A stretch of DNA of 64,000 nt, taken from NCBI RefSeq assembly GCF_013371465.1, contig NZ_JABWDU010000006.1, forward strand, positions 1 through 64,000, given 5' to 3'. Positions 40,956-48,917 of the stretch are shown here, piece by piece (position 1 is the first letter of the stretch; each line of letters starts with the position of its first letter). The DNA is from Ensifer oleiphilus. GTDB lineage: Bacteria; Pseudomonadota; Alphaproteobacteria; Rhizobiales; Rhizobiaceae. Made by a program: the position numbers and the translations under genes. Under the pieces are notes generated by a model. The model was not told the DNA's origin. It did no database searches and saw only the letters and a list, made by a program, of their open reading frames with translations.

Positions 40956-42152
40956 TTAAGCAGCAGCAGGGGCTGACAGAAGCACCTTCAATGCGGCTTC
41001 CGCACCGGCTTCGCGCTCGGATTTGCGGATGAAGCCGCCGCCATAGACGCGGGCGTCTTCGCCGATACCGGAATAGAGCGCGCAGGCCTGGCCTGGCGCA
41101 ATGCCCGCTTCACCCTCGGCAAGCTCGACATAGAGACCTTCCGCATCGCGCTTCAGGATCGCCGGCGCCGGCTGGCGGGTGGAGCGGACCTTGGCGAAAC
41201 AGTCGAAGCCTTTTAGCGCCACGTCTTCGAGATCCTCGTCGCCCAGCCAGTTGACGTCGCGCAGGTAGACACGACGCGTTTCCAGCGCTTCCTTGGGGCC
41301 GACGATGACGCGGCGCGAGCGGGCGTCGAGATAGACGACATAGAGCGGCTCGCCGGTGGCGATGCCGATGCCACGGCGCTGGCCGATGGTGTAGTGCAGG
41401 ATGCCTTCATGGCTGCCGAGGATGCGGCCGTCGAGATGCACGATCTCGCCGGCAAGCGCTGCGTTCGGCTTCAGCTTCGAAACGATGTCGCTGTACTTGC
41501 CCTGCGGCACGAAACAGATGTCCTGGCTGTCGGCCTTCTGGGCGACGACGAGACCCATCTCTTCGGCGAGCACGCGCGTTTCGGCCTTCGAGAGATGGCC
41601 GAGCGGAAAGCGCAGATAGTCGATCTGCTCCTGAGTGGTCGCAAAGAGGAAATAGCTCTGGTCGCGGTCGGCATCCGTCGGCCGATAGAGCGCCCGCTGG
41701 CCCGAATAGCGCGGGTTCGGGCTCGGCCGCGAGCGGATATAGTGGCCGGTTGCCAGCGCATCGGCGCCGAGCTCCTTGGCGGTCGCAAGCAGATCGGCGA
41801 ACTTGACCGTCTGGTTGCAGGCAACGCAGGGGATCGGCGTTTCGCCGGCGACATAACTTTCGGCAAACGGGTTGATCACCGTTTCGCGGAAGCGCGCTTC
41901 GTAATCGAGCACGTAGTGCGGAATGCCGAGCGTTTCGCAGACGCGGCGGGCATCGTCGATGTCCTGGCCGGCGCAGCAGGAGCCGGCACGGTGCACAGCT
42001 GCACCATGATCGTAGAGCTGCAGCGTGATGCCCAGAACGTCGTAGCCCTCGCGTTTGAGCAGGCCGGCGACGACGGAACTATCGACACCGCCGGACATGG
42101 CGACGACGACACGCGTATCTTCGGGCTTGCGGTCAAAATCGAGAGTATTCAC
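40956..42152 (-). CDS. mnmA: tRNA 2-thiouridylase MnmA
   Basis: ATP-dependent thiolase of 398 residues that makes 2-thiouridine at position 34 of tRNAs for Lys, Glu and Gln. The PP-loop SGGVDSS is near the N-terminus; the catalytic cysteines are in [12 protein letters not shown] and [10 protein letters not shown] take a GTG at 42152 ([12 protein letters not shown]) as the start, with a GGA 6 bases upstream; a TTG at 42161 is possible. Its start is isolated from neighbours by about 390 bases. Confidence 0.92.
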   Translation of the reverse strand: MNTLDFDRKPEDTRVVVAMSGGVDSSVVAGLLKREGYDVLGITLQLYDHGAAVHRAGSCCAGQDIDDARRVCETLGIPHYVLDYEARFRETVINPFAESYVAGETPIPCVACNQTVKFADLLATAKELGADALATGHYIRSRPSPNPRYSGQRALYRPTDADRDQSYFLFATTQEQIDYLRFPLGHLSKAETRVLAEEMGLVVAQKADSQDICFVPQGKYSDIVSKLKPNAALAGEIVHLDGRILGSHEGILHYTIGQRRGIGIATGEPLYVVYLDARSRRVIVGPKEALETRRVYLRDVNWLGDEDLEDVALKGFDCFAKVRSTRQPAPAILKRDAEGLYVELAEGEAGIAPGQACALYSGIGEDARVYGGGFIRKSEREAGAEAALKVLLSAPAAA

Positions 42153-42542
42153 GGGATCCAATCCGGCCTTCGGGTGGCGGCAATCGCGCTCGCCCCTGTT
42201 TCACGCTTCATGCGATGCAATGCCGGGATAAGAGCACGCGGCACGCTGTCGGCTTCTGCAGCGCTGCACGTCCTGATCGGATGCGCAAAAATCGCTGCAG
42301 CATTGCAAGTTCCGGAGCATCGTCTCCGCTTTCTGCAGTTCGGCTGAAAGCAGGATGCTCTGAAGCGCACCGCGACCCGAAGGGGTCACTTCAGCGCTTT
42401 AGCTTCTTGTTTTCGAGCACGCCGTCACCGCAAAACCGCTGCGCATCTTTGCGCGACGTGCTCCAGTCGCCGACATATAGAAACTTGTCCGCTCCGCGGC
42501 AAGGGCGGCGCTAGGGCGCCAGGCCGATCAAAGCGGCCTGTC
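42153..42542. other. Intergenic region with a possible gene remnant
   Basis: A minus-strand frame of 39 codons (42391-42510) reads like protein (KFLYVGDWSTSRKDAQRFCG, ending LENKKLKR), but it has no start codon and follows a TAG, so it may be the end of a lost gene. A hairpin AGGCCG/CGGCCT at 42521-42539 sits just after the luxR stop. The rest should include the mnmA promoter. Confidence 0.35.
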
Positions 42543-43292
42543 TCAGATCAGTTTCAGCCGCATGGCGCGGGCGATCGCCTGCATGCGGTTGACGGCGTCG
42601 AGTTTGCGGGTCGCGCTCTTGAAGTAGCTGCTGACCGTATAGGTGGAGATCCCCAGGATGATGGCGATCTCGTCGCTGCTCTTGCCGGCCGCTGCCCAGC
42701 GCAGACACTCGATTTCGCGGCTCGACAGCTTTTCGCGCGCCGAACTGCCCGTATCGAAGGTGCGCTCAAGACATTCGAACAGTTGCACGAGAGAAAGATA
42801 GAGCGTCGCCTGCTCGACGCCGACAGGCGCCTCGCGCCGGCCGGACAGCATGGCGACGAAGGGATCGCCGCTGCTGGTATGCAACTGGACGGCGAAATGA
42901 CGCGCCATCTCCGGATGGGCCAGCAGGCGGTGCACCATCGCCTCGTCGACCGGCTTGCCGGCCGCATCCAGCAGTTCGGCACCGCCGACGACCGGCAGCT
43001 TGGTGTTGCGCAACCGCTCGACCAGCACGCTCGATTGAAAGGTCTCGCAGGCGTCGTACTGGCGCACCAGTTCGGATGGCCAGTTGCTGAGCACCAGGCG
43101 CTCGGAGAAGCGCTGCTGCTCGGCCAGCGGCAGCCGCGCGATCATGAAATGGCCGAAGCCATAACGCGCGATCAGCCGCCGCAGCAGATGCAGAAGTTCG
43201 TACTCGGTGCGCACGGCAGCCGTATCGATTTCGGAAATCATGTCCGCCGTCTCAGCCTCGCGTAGCAAGGCTGGTTCATTCGATTCCTTCAT
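42543..43292 (-). CDS. LuxR-family transcriptional regulator
   Basis: Regulator of 249 residues. The N-terminal 160 residues resemble an autoinducer-binding domain in length and layout (ARYGFGHFMIARLPLAEQQ) without a clear AHL pocket signature. The C-terminal LuxR helix-turn-helix is clear: LSSREIECLRWAAAGKSSDE, then ISTYTVSSYFKSATRKLDAV. No LuxI-type synthase gene is nearby, so it would be an orphan receptor or respond to another signal. The ribosome binding site is weak. Confidence 0.82.
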   Translation of the reverse strand: MKESNEPALLREAETADMISEIDTAAVRTEYELLHLLRRLIARYGFGHFMIARLPLAEQQRFSERLVLSNWPSELVRQYDACETFQSSVLVERLRNTKLPVVGGAELLDAAGKPVDEAMVHRLLAHPEMARHFAVQLHTSSGDPFVAMLSGRREAPVGVEQATLYLSLVQLFECLERTFDTGSSAREKLSSREIECLRWAAAGKSSDEIAIILGISTYTVSSYFKSATRKLDAVNRMQAIARAMRLKLI

Positions 43293-43779
43293 CTCTGATC
43301 ACCACATCACCGGCGCCAACGCACCTGGTCGAGAGAATACAAACCGCCCCGAGAATCATCCGGCGCATGAACTTCACTCAGGCGCCAGAATACAGCCACC
43401 CTCTCCGGCATGCCCGCGAAAGCAACGCGACCGGTTGTGAAAATATGACGATGCACCAAGAATGAATCGGGAGCGCACAAACGTCGCTCATCCTTTATTT
43501 CGGCGTCTCGTTACCAAGAATTTTAGTTAAAGTGAAATGTGGTAATTGCATGGCTCCCATGTAAAATCCGCGATAATCCAAAGCTTTCCGGGCAAATTGA
43601 CGGCTATTGTCGAACGCAACGGTCGCCGCGATCGCCGGCGCGCCGTTGCGGAAGTGATCGAGGGAGTGTGCGGAAGTATTTAAAATTATGAGCAAATTGT
43701 TACCGACGGCTTAGGCAAATGTTAAATGTGGCGGGCTAAGGTCAGCCACATATGGTCTTGAGTTTGTGTAGAGAGTCCC
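43293..43779. other. Divergent promoter region luxR-type gene / sciP
   Basis: About 490 bases without a gene. The last 200 bases are AT-rich and contain the candidate CtrA sites listed separately. The rest shows nothing I recognise. Confidence 0.45.
43700..43725. promoter_or_regulatory. Tandem candidate CtrA binding sites before sciP
   Basis: TTAC-N7-TTAG-N7-TTAA gives two overlapping near-matches to the CtrA consensus TTAA-N7-TTAA, 55 bases before the sciP start. In Caulobacter, CtrA activates sciP, which supports the reading. Confidence 0.6.
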
Positions 43780-44055
43780 ATGACCGAAATGATGCGACCA
43801 CGCGTAAAATATGTCATCGGCCCCGATGGCAGTCCTCTGACGATTGCGGATCTGCCGCCGGCGAATACCCGGCGCTGGGTTATCCGCAGGAAGGCTGAGG
43901 TGGTTGCCGCAGTGCGCGGTGGCCTTTTGAGCCTTGAGGAAGCGTGCGAGCGCTATACCCTCACTGTCGAGGAATTCCTGTCCTGGCAGTCCTCCATCAA
44001 CGATCACGGTCTGGCCGGTCTGCGCACGACACGCATCCAGCAGTATCGCCACTAA
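43780..44055 (+). CDS. sciP: CtrA inhibitor SciP (DUF1153)
   Basis: Small DNA-binding protein of 91 residues, family DUF1153, with the conserved PRVKYVIGPDGSPLTIADLP and RRWVIRRKAEVVAAVRGGLL segments and a helix-turn-helix ending VEEFLSWQSSI. In Caulobacter, SciP binds CtrA and stops it from recruiting RNA polymerase in swarmer cells. Here it lies about 1.5 kb from ctrA. Confidence 0.92.
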   Translation: MTEMMRPRVKYVIGPDGSPLTIADLPPANTRRWVIRRKAEVVAAVRGGLLSLEEACERYTLTVEEFLSWQSSINDHGLAGLRTTRIQQYRH

Positions 44056-44081
44056 AAGCCCACGACAGGGCCATAGGTGGA

Positions 44082-44122
44082 ACGGCGGCTCCGGTTTTCC
44101 GGTGGCCGCCGTCTTCGTTTTT
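44082..44122 (+). terminator. Terminator after sciP
   Basis: ACGGCGGC-t-CCGG-TTTT-CCGG-tg-GCCGCCGT forms a long hairpin followed by CTTCGTTTTT. Confidence 0.75.
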
Positions 44123-44270
44123 GGTGAAGCAACGCTGCCCCCCTTCCGTTCGGCGGCATTTCGGCGACAGTGCGTTTCCCCTTTGCGTTCGCCAAACCGG
44201 TTCCTGTTGCCACAGTCATGCGATAGCATGGTCGACAACACGCAAACGTTGAATGCGAAGGGATGCCGAG

Positions 44271-44552
44271 ATGGATATCGCCAACGAAGAAACCGGCTCG
44301 CACGGCCGCTACTCGACATCCGTCGAGGGATATACCGGCGAGATGACCTATTCGCGGTCGTCGCCGAAACTGATCATCGTCGATCACACCCACGTTCCCG
44401 ACGAACTGCGCGGCAAGGGCGTCGGACAGGCGCTGGCAAAACATGCGATCGACGAAGCGCGCAACGGCGGCTGGAAGATCATTCCGCTCTGCCCGTTCAT
44501 GCGCGCACAGGCGCTGCGCCATCCCGACTGGCAGGATGTCATCCAGGCCTGA
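44271..44552 (+). CDS. YjdJ-type GNAT acetyltransferase
   Basis: Protein of 93 residues of the short GNAT group (PF14542, YjdJ-like): MTYSRSSPKLIIVDHTHVPD followed by ELRGKGVGQALAKHAIDEAR, the acetyl-CoA loop, and IIPLCPFMRAQALRHP. It is about half the normal GNAT length, as is usual for this group. The start at 44271 has GAAGGG upstream. The substrate is unknown. Confidence 0.85.
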   Translation: MDIANEETGSHGRYSTSVEGYTGEMTYSRSSPKLIIVDHTHVPDELRGKGVGQALAKHAIDEARNGGWKIIPLCPFMRAQALRHPDWQDVIQA

Positions 44553-44588
44553 TCCCACCGCTCCACTCCCAGACGGTCCCGAAATGAG

Positions 44589-44626
44589 AAAAACCCGCTC
44601 GACAGTTGCCTGTCGCGCGGGTTTTT
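44589..44626. terminator. Bidirectional terminator
   Basis: AAAAACCCGC-t-CGACAG-TTGC-CTGTCG-c-GCGGGTTTTT is an intrinsic terminator with T-runs on both strands, between the convergent YjdJ-like and FliJ-like genes. Confidence 0.9.
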
Positions 44627-44716
44627 CGTTCTGGTGACAATCGTGCCGGATCGGGCCATGCCATCGGCATCGCCCGACAAAGAATGAAAATCATATGCCT
44701 CGAGACGCCGAGGGGC

Positions 44717-45067
44717 TTACGCCCTCAGACGCGTCGTCGTGTCCCGTTCCTCGAGCGCCGCCGCCTTCGCATACTCGGCTTGCACTTCTTCAAGCGCGAG
44801 TTCGGCAGCGTCTTGCTGCATCTTCAGTTCACGAATGGAGACCTGAAGATTGTCGGCTCTTTGACGAGCAGCCTTGGCGAAAGTGGGATAGGCAAAATGC
44901 GAGGGATCGGAAATGCCCGACTTCTTTTCCTCGAAAACAATCTGATTTTCCAGATCCTTGGTCATCCGTTCGAACTCAGCCATCATCATCTGAAGCTGGC
45001 TCAGCTGACGCTGCTTCTCCCTGACCTGAAATTCCTTCAGGCGGACAAGGCTCTCACGTGCTTTCAT
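44717..45067 (-). CDS. FliJ-like coiled-coil protein
   Basis: Protein of 116 residues that is almost wholly alpha-helical coiled coil (RESLVRLKEFQVREKQRQLS, MMAEFERMTKDLENQIVFEE). Length and pattern suit a FliJ-type general chaperone of flagellar export, and the N-terminus matches the ones near ctrA in rhizobia. GGGAG stands 8 bases before the ATG at 45067; the frame is open to 45130 without a better start. It is divergent from ctrA. FliJ is an inference from form and location. Confidence 0.6.
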   Translation of the reverse strand: MKARESLVRLKEFQVREKQRQLSQLQMMMAEFERMTKDLENQIVFEEKKSGISDPSHFAYPTFAKAARQRADNLQVSIRELKMQQDAAELALEEVQAEYAKAAALEERDTTTRLRA

Positions 45068-45509
45068 ACGCAATACTCCCGTGGATAACGAGACCCCGGT
45101 TACTGATTTGGCCCGTCGAGCCTGCCCCAACAGACAGAAAACGAAAAATCGACAGCGATATTAACAAAAGCCTACCGCTGGTAACCTTTCGTTTACGGGC
45201 ATCGTTAATCATAGGGGTGATGATTTAAGGCTCCGTAAATGCTGAGGCACGAAATATGACGGCCCCGGCATTAACGAGTCAGAAGAGTCAGATAGCGGCA
45301 TTTCCTCATGTTTCGCATGAAAAGTGCCATTTTGGATTCACGTTTGAAATCAGGGAACTGCTAAAAATATTTAACAATCTCGATACACCTTGCCAGAGTG
45401 AATCAGAATTTGTTAACCATTTGATGGCAGCCTCCAAATCAGGCAACGACTGGATCCGTATCGCGTAAGGGGGCCACGATGACCTTGGGCGGCGGAAAAG
45501 GGGAAGAAT
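45068..45509. promoter_or_regulatory. ctrA promoter region with GANTC cluster and CtrA-like sites
   Basis: The gap between the divergent FliJ-like gene and ctrA is AT-rich. It contains four GANTC sites, the target of the CcrM methylase, at 45276, 45285, 45335 and 45400, and CtrA-like elements TTAA-N7-TAAA at 45225-45239 and TTAACC at 45413-45418. In Caulobacter, ctrA P1 is methylation-sensitive and CtrA controls its own gene. A 70-codon open frame at 45256-45468 is probably not real. Confidence 0.6.
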
Positions 45510-46211
45510 ATGCGGGTTCTACTAATTGAAGACGACAGCGCAACGGCTCAGAGCATTGAGCTGATGCTGAAGTCCGAGAGTTTCAACGTTTACACCACCG
45601 ATCTCGGTGAGGAAGGCGTCGATCTCGGCAAACTTTATGACTACGACATCATCCTTCTCGACCTCAACCTTCCGGACATGTCCGGTTACGAGGTCTTGAG
45701 AACACTGCGTCTTTCCAAGGTGAAGACGCCGATCCTCATTCTCTCCGGCATGGCCGGAATTGAAGACAAGGTTCGCGGCCTCGGCTTCGGCGCCGACGAC
45801 TACATGACCAAGCCGTTCCACAAGGACGAGTTGGTGGCACGCATCCATGCGATCGTCCGCCGTTCCAAGGGTCATGCCCAGTCGGTCATCTCGACCGGCG
45901 AACTGATCGTCAATCTCGATGCCAAGACGGTGGAAGTCGGCGGACAGCGCGTCCACCTCACCGGCAAGGAATACCAGATGCTCGAGCTGCTCTCGCTGCG
46001 CAAGGGCACGACGCTCACCAAGGAAATGTTCCTCAACCACCTCTACGGCGGCATGGACGAACCGGAACTGAAGATCATCGACGTCTTCATCTGCAAGCTG
46101 CGCAAGAAACTTGCCAACGCTGCCGGCGGCGCCAACTACATCGAAACCGTCTGGGGCCGCGGCTACGTCCTGCGCGAGCCGGATGGTGCGGAATACGCCG
46201 AAACCGCCTGA
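45510..46211 (+). CDS. ctrA: Cell-cycle response regulator CtrA
   Basis: OmpR-type response regulator of 233 residues and master cell-cycle regulator of Alphaproteobacteria. The N-terminus [20 protein letters not shown] is near invariant; the phospho-acceptor Asp is in [15 protein letters not shown]; the winged helix has [20 protein letters not shown] and the C-terminal [13 protein letters not shown]. The phosphorylation chain runs CckA-ChpT-CtrA; chpT is about 1 kb away. GGGGAAGAAT precedes the ATG. Confidence 0.97.
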   Translation: MRVLLIEDDSATAQSIELMLKSESFNVYTTDLGEEGVDLGKLYDYDIILLDLNLPDMSGYEVLRTLRLSKVKTPILILSGMAGIEDKVRGLGFGADDYMTKPFHKDELVARIHAIVRRSKGHAQSVISTGELIVNLDAKTVEVGGQRVHLTGKEYQMLELLSLRKGTTLTKEMFLNHLYGGMDEPELKIIDVFICKLRKKLANAAGGANYIETVWGRGYVLREPDGAEYAETA

Positions 46212-46283
46212 TTTCAGGCTCTCTTCCGGGCGCGGCATGGATCCGCATATCCAGGCATGACGCCAACGGAACCCTTTTGAACG

Positions 46284-46309
46284 AACCCGCCCTTGCCGGC
46301 GGGTTTTTT
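46284..46309 (+). terminator. Rho-independent terminator of ctrA
   Basis: AACCCGCC-CTTGCC-GGCGGGTT followed by further Ts (TTTTTT in all) lies 73 bases past the ctrA stop. Confidence 0.9.
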
Positions 46310-46495
46310 CGTTGTGACAATGGCTCCTCGCTTGCCAATCGCGCGGCCCCTCCCCCACGTCTTCCGACTATCGAATGCGTGGCTGACGCTGCCAGCCCGC
46401 TATCGGACAAGCGGCGGCAAGGCCTTTAGGAATTGGCGACGCACTTGCCCTGGCCCTGATCTCGGCACCACGCAAAGGCGTGAAATCCGGGCAGC

Positions 46496-46522
46496 AAAAA
46501 GCCGCAGCAATCGCCGCGGCTT
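46496..46522 (-). terminator. Terminator of the single-domain receiver gene
   Basis: On the minus strand, AAGCCGC and GCGGCTT form the stem and TTTTT follows, about 30 bases past the stop codon. Confidence 0.8.
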
Positions 46523-46551
46523 GTTCACTCTGGAGAGGGATGCGTCTGGCG

Positions 46552-46914
46552 TCAGGCCGCCATCGACTGGCTGGCAAAGACGCTGGTCAGGATCTTGCGA
46601 TCGAACGGCTTCAGCAGAAAATCGTCGGCGCCGGCGCGCTTGCCCGCCATCATCTTCTTCAGATCCGCCTCGACGACGCAGTAATAGATGCGCACCGAAG
46701 CACCGTTCGGCAGCCGTCTGATATTGGCGATGAGATCCAGGGCGCCTTCCAGGCCGGCATCGACCACAAGAATGTTCGGCAGCTCGGCTTCACAGCGCAC
46801 CAGCGCCTCAAGGCCGCTCGGCGCTTCGTAGACAAGGAAGCCCATGCCGGACAGGATACGTTTTCCAACCTTCCTGACGACATCCGAGCCGTCGGCAATC
46901 ATCAAGCGCCGCAT
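46552..46914 (-). CDS. Single-domain response regulator
   Basis: Receiver-only protein of 120 residues. The phospho-acceptor Asp is in ILVVDAGLEGALDL and the conserved Lys in DDFLLKPF. The first acidic site is altered: MIADGSDVV where most receivers have LIVDDE. I start it at 46914 because a perfect AAGGAG lies 6 bases upstream, which makes the upstream ATG at 46929 part of the ribosome binding site. Its place between ctrA and chpT suggests a role in the same phosphorelay, but it is neither clearly CpdR nor clearly DivK. Confidence 0.85.
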   Translation of the reverse strand: MRRLMIADGSDVVRKVGKRILSGMGFLVYEAPSGLEALVRCEAELPNILVVDAGLEGALDLIANIRRLPNGASVRIYYCVVEADLKKMMAGKRAGADDFLLKPFDRKILTSVFASQSMAA

Positions 46915-47179
46915 GTCCAACTCCTTCATGCCTTACCTATACGCGCATTCGCACGCTTGAAACAACCCTATACAAATTTGGCAAAGATTTCGTTACGGAG
47001 CTTGCTTAACGCCGCCTTTCGGACGACTTTTAAAGCGCTGAAAATATTAATTTTTCAGCGAACCAGCGAAAAGCATGGAATGCCAGGCGCTTAAACTGCG
47101 GCCACGCAAAAAACCGGCGCAGGGGCCATGGCCACACCGCGCCGGACATGTCTCAAATCGAAAAAGACGAGTGCCCGCC

Positions 47180-47833
47180 TTAAGCGTCGGCGGGCGCCAT
47201 GCGCGCGGTGAAGATGATCTCTTCGCCGGTGGAAACCACGTCGATCGCCATGCCGGATTCTTCGCCGAGCAGCACCGTGTAGTAGGGCTGGATCGAGTGC
47301 GCATCGACCGCTTCTGCCGGCGTGCCGGACAGAAGTTCGACCAGGCGCGGAGGCACCCGCATCATGCGGCCCTTGCAGACCAGCGTGAACACGGCGTCAT
47401 GCTCGGGATTCTCGAGCGTGATGTCGATGACGCCGCCGCGCGGGATCGCGCCATAGGCGATGAGGAAGAGGTTCAGGAGCAGCTTGACCCGGTTCTTGGC
47501 GATGATGGCGCGCGGCCCATGCCAATTGACCTCGGTCTTCTTCTCGGCGGCGGCAAAATCCTTGGCCGCCCTTTCCGCTTCGCCGGTGTCGATCGACGCC
47601 CCGACCGAGCCGGAAGCGCCGAAGGCGAGACGCGCGAACTTCAAGCGGACCGAAGCGTTGAGTGCGCTGGTGCGGATGAGGTCCATGGCGTCGGCGTCGG
47701 CGCCGCCCTCGTCGAGAAGCTCCAGGCCGTTGTTGATGGCGCCGACCGGCGAGATAACGTCGTGGCAAACCCGGCTGCACAGAAGCGCGGCCAGATCGGG
47801 TCCCGTCAATGTCAGGTTCGGATTCGTTGCCAT
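47180..47833 (-). CDS. chpT: Histidine phosphotransferase ChpT
   Basis: Protein of 217 residues related to histidine kinase dimerisation/ATPase modules but not a kinase. The phospho-His is in LCSRVCHDVISPVGAINNGL, the typical ChpT signature. The degenerate ATPase-like part lacks the nucleotide-binding glycine boxes, as expected. ChpT passes phosphate from CckA to CtrA and CpdR. Confidence 0.93.
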   Translation of the reverse strand: MATNPNLTLTGPDLAALLCSRVCHDVISPVGAINNGLELLDEGGADADAMDLIRTSALNASVRLKFARLAFGASGSVGASIDTGEAERAAKDFAAAEKKTEVNWHGPRAIIAKNRVKLLLNLFLIAYGAIPRGGVIDITLENPEHDAVFTLVCKGRMMRVPPRLVELLSGTPAEAVDAHSIQPYYTVLLGEESGMAIDVVSTGEEIIFTARMAPADA

Positions 47834-47977
47834 CGTCGTTCCTTGTTCGGTTCCATCGGCATGCGGACATGAGGCACGCGCTCGAGCAGAGCCGGTAAAG
47901 CCTCAGGCGCGCAGACGCAAGCCATGGGCTGCCCGGCGCAGCCGTTCATCAGTGGATCATAATGACACCACATTTGG

Positions 47978-47992
47978 TAAACCGATTGTTAA
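47978..47992. promoter_or_regulatory. Candidate CtrA site before the DUF1134 gene
   Basis: TAAA-ccgattg-TTAA is one base from the consensus TTAA-N7-TTAA and lies about 120 bases before the start at 48111. In Brucella the homologous eipA is reported to be controlled by CtrA. Confidence 0.5.
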
Positions 47993-48110
47993 GACCATCG
48001 GTTCAAATTGCAGGGAAATGGTCCAGACCCCCGCTGGCCGTGTCATCGATGCAGATGCCGGCCATAGCAAACCCGCAAGCGAGTGATTTTCGCGCCTGAC
48101 GGAGGAAACG

Positions 48111-48701
48111 ATGCAGCAGATCATGATGGCAGCCAAAACGGCCAGCCGCGCTATCCTGGCGACGATGTTCCTGATGGCGGGCGCCATATCCGCCGCCCAG
48201 GCCCAGCAGGCAAACAACAGCCAATACTCGATGCAGGAGATCGTCGATGCCGGTCACGGCTTCTTCGGCGAGACCTCGGGCGGCCTTGCCAAGGTGGTGG
48301 AGCGCGCCTTCGAGCGCTACGGCCTGCCGAACGGATACATCCTCGGACAGGAAGGGTCGGGCGCCTTCATTGCCGGCCTGACCTACGGGGAAGGCGAACT
48401 CAACACCAAGAATGCCGGCCAGCACAACGTCTTCTGGCAGGGCCCATCCCTCGGTATCGACTGGGGCGGACAGGGCAGCCGCACGATGATGCTGGTCTAC
48501 AACCTGCCGAGCGTGCCTTCGCTCTACAAGCGCTTCGGCGGCGTCTCCGGCTCGGCCTATGTGGTGGCCGGCGTCGGCATGACCGTGCTGACCGACGAAC
48601 AGATCGTTGTCGTTCCGATCCGCACCGGCATCGGTGCCCGTCTCGGGGTCAATGTCGGCTATCTCAAGATGACGCAGAACCCGACCTGGAACCCCTTCTG
48701 A
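48111..48701 (+). CDS. eipA: DUF1134 protein, EipA-like envelope integrity protein
   Basis: Secreted protein of 196 residues with a signal peptide (cleavage after AISAAQAQ) and the DUF1134 core: GLPNGYILGQEGSGAFIAGL, WQGPSLGIDWGGQGSRTMML and TEQIVVVP-like strands ending near RLGVNVGYLKMTQ. EipA of Brucella is periplasmic and needed for envelope integrity. A GGAGGAAACG site precedes the ATG. The symbol is given by homology of domain and CtrA context, not by direct proof. Confidence 0.85.
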   Translation: MQQIMMAAKTASRAILATMFLMAGAISAAQAQQANNSQYSMQEIVDAGHGFFGETSGGLAKVVERAFERYGLPNGYILGQEGSGAFIAGLTYGEGELNTKNAGQHNVFWQGPSLGIDWGGQGSRTMMLVYNLPSVPSLYKRFGGVSGSAYVVAGVGMTVLTDEQIVVVPIRTGIGARLGVNVGYLKMTQNPTWNPF

Positions 48702-48734
48702 TCCAGCGCATGTCAGAGTGCGACGGCGACCCCT

Positions 48735-48754
48735 GCGCGTCCAAAAGGACGCGC
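48735..48754 (+). terminator. Hairpin after the DUF1134 gene
   Basis: GCGCGTCC-AAAA-GGACGCGC forms an 8-bp stem 34 bases past the stop; there is no T-tract. Confidence 0.5.
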
Positions 48755-48917
48755 GGCGCCGTAGACGGCGGGTGCACTTCGGCGAAATCCCGCCTCAAAT
48801 ACTTGCAGCGCACGAAACGTCATGTTTAGTGCAGGGAAGTAATATGCAGCGCCTTGCCCCGACCGGAGTGGTCTGGCGGGGCGTTTGCTTCCGGTCCAGC
48901 TTTGAAACGGCCAGCTC

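Larger units (their letters stand above)
46212..46551. other. Gap between convergent ctrA and receiver genes
   Basis: About 340 bases bracketed by two terminators (listed separately). I see no gene, RNA or repeat between them. Confidence 0.5.

Noticed and set aside
42201-42389. Short frames before mnmA as a leader peptide
   Set aside because: None has a ribosome binding site, and their sequences change character in every frame.
45256-45468. Seventy-codon frame between the FliJ-like gene and ctrA
   Set aside because: It has no ribosome binding site or family resemblance and covers the regulatory region with the GANTC sites.
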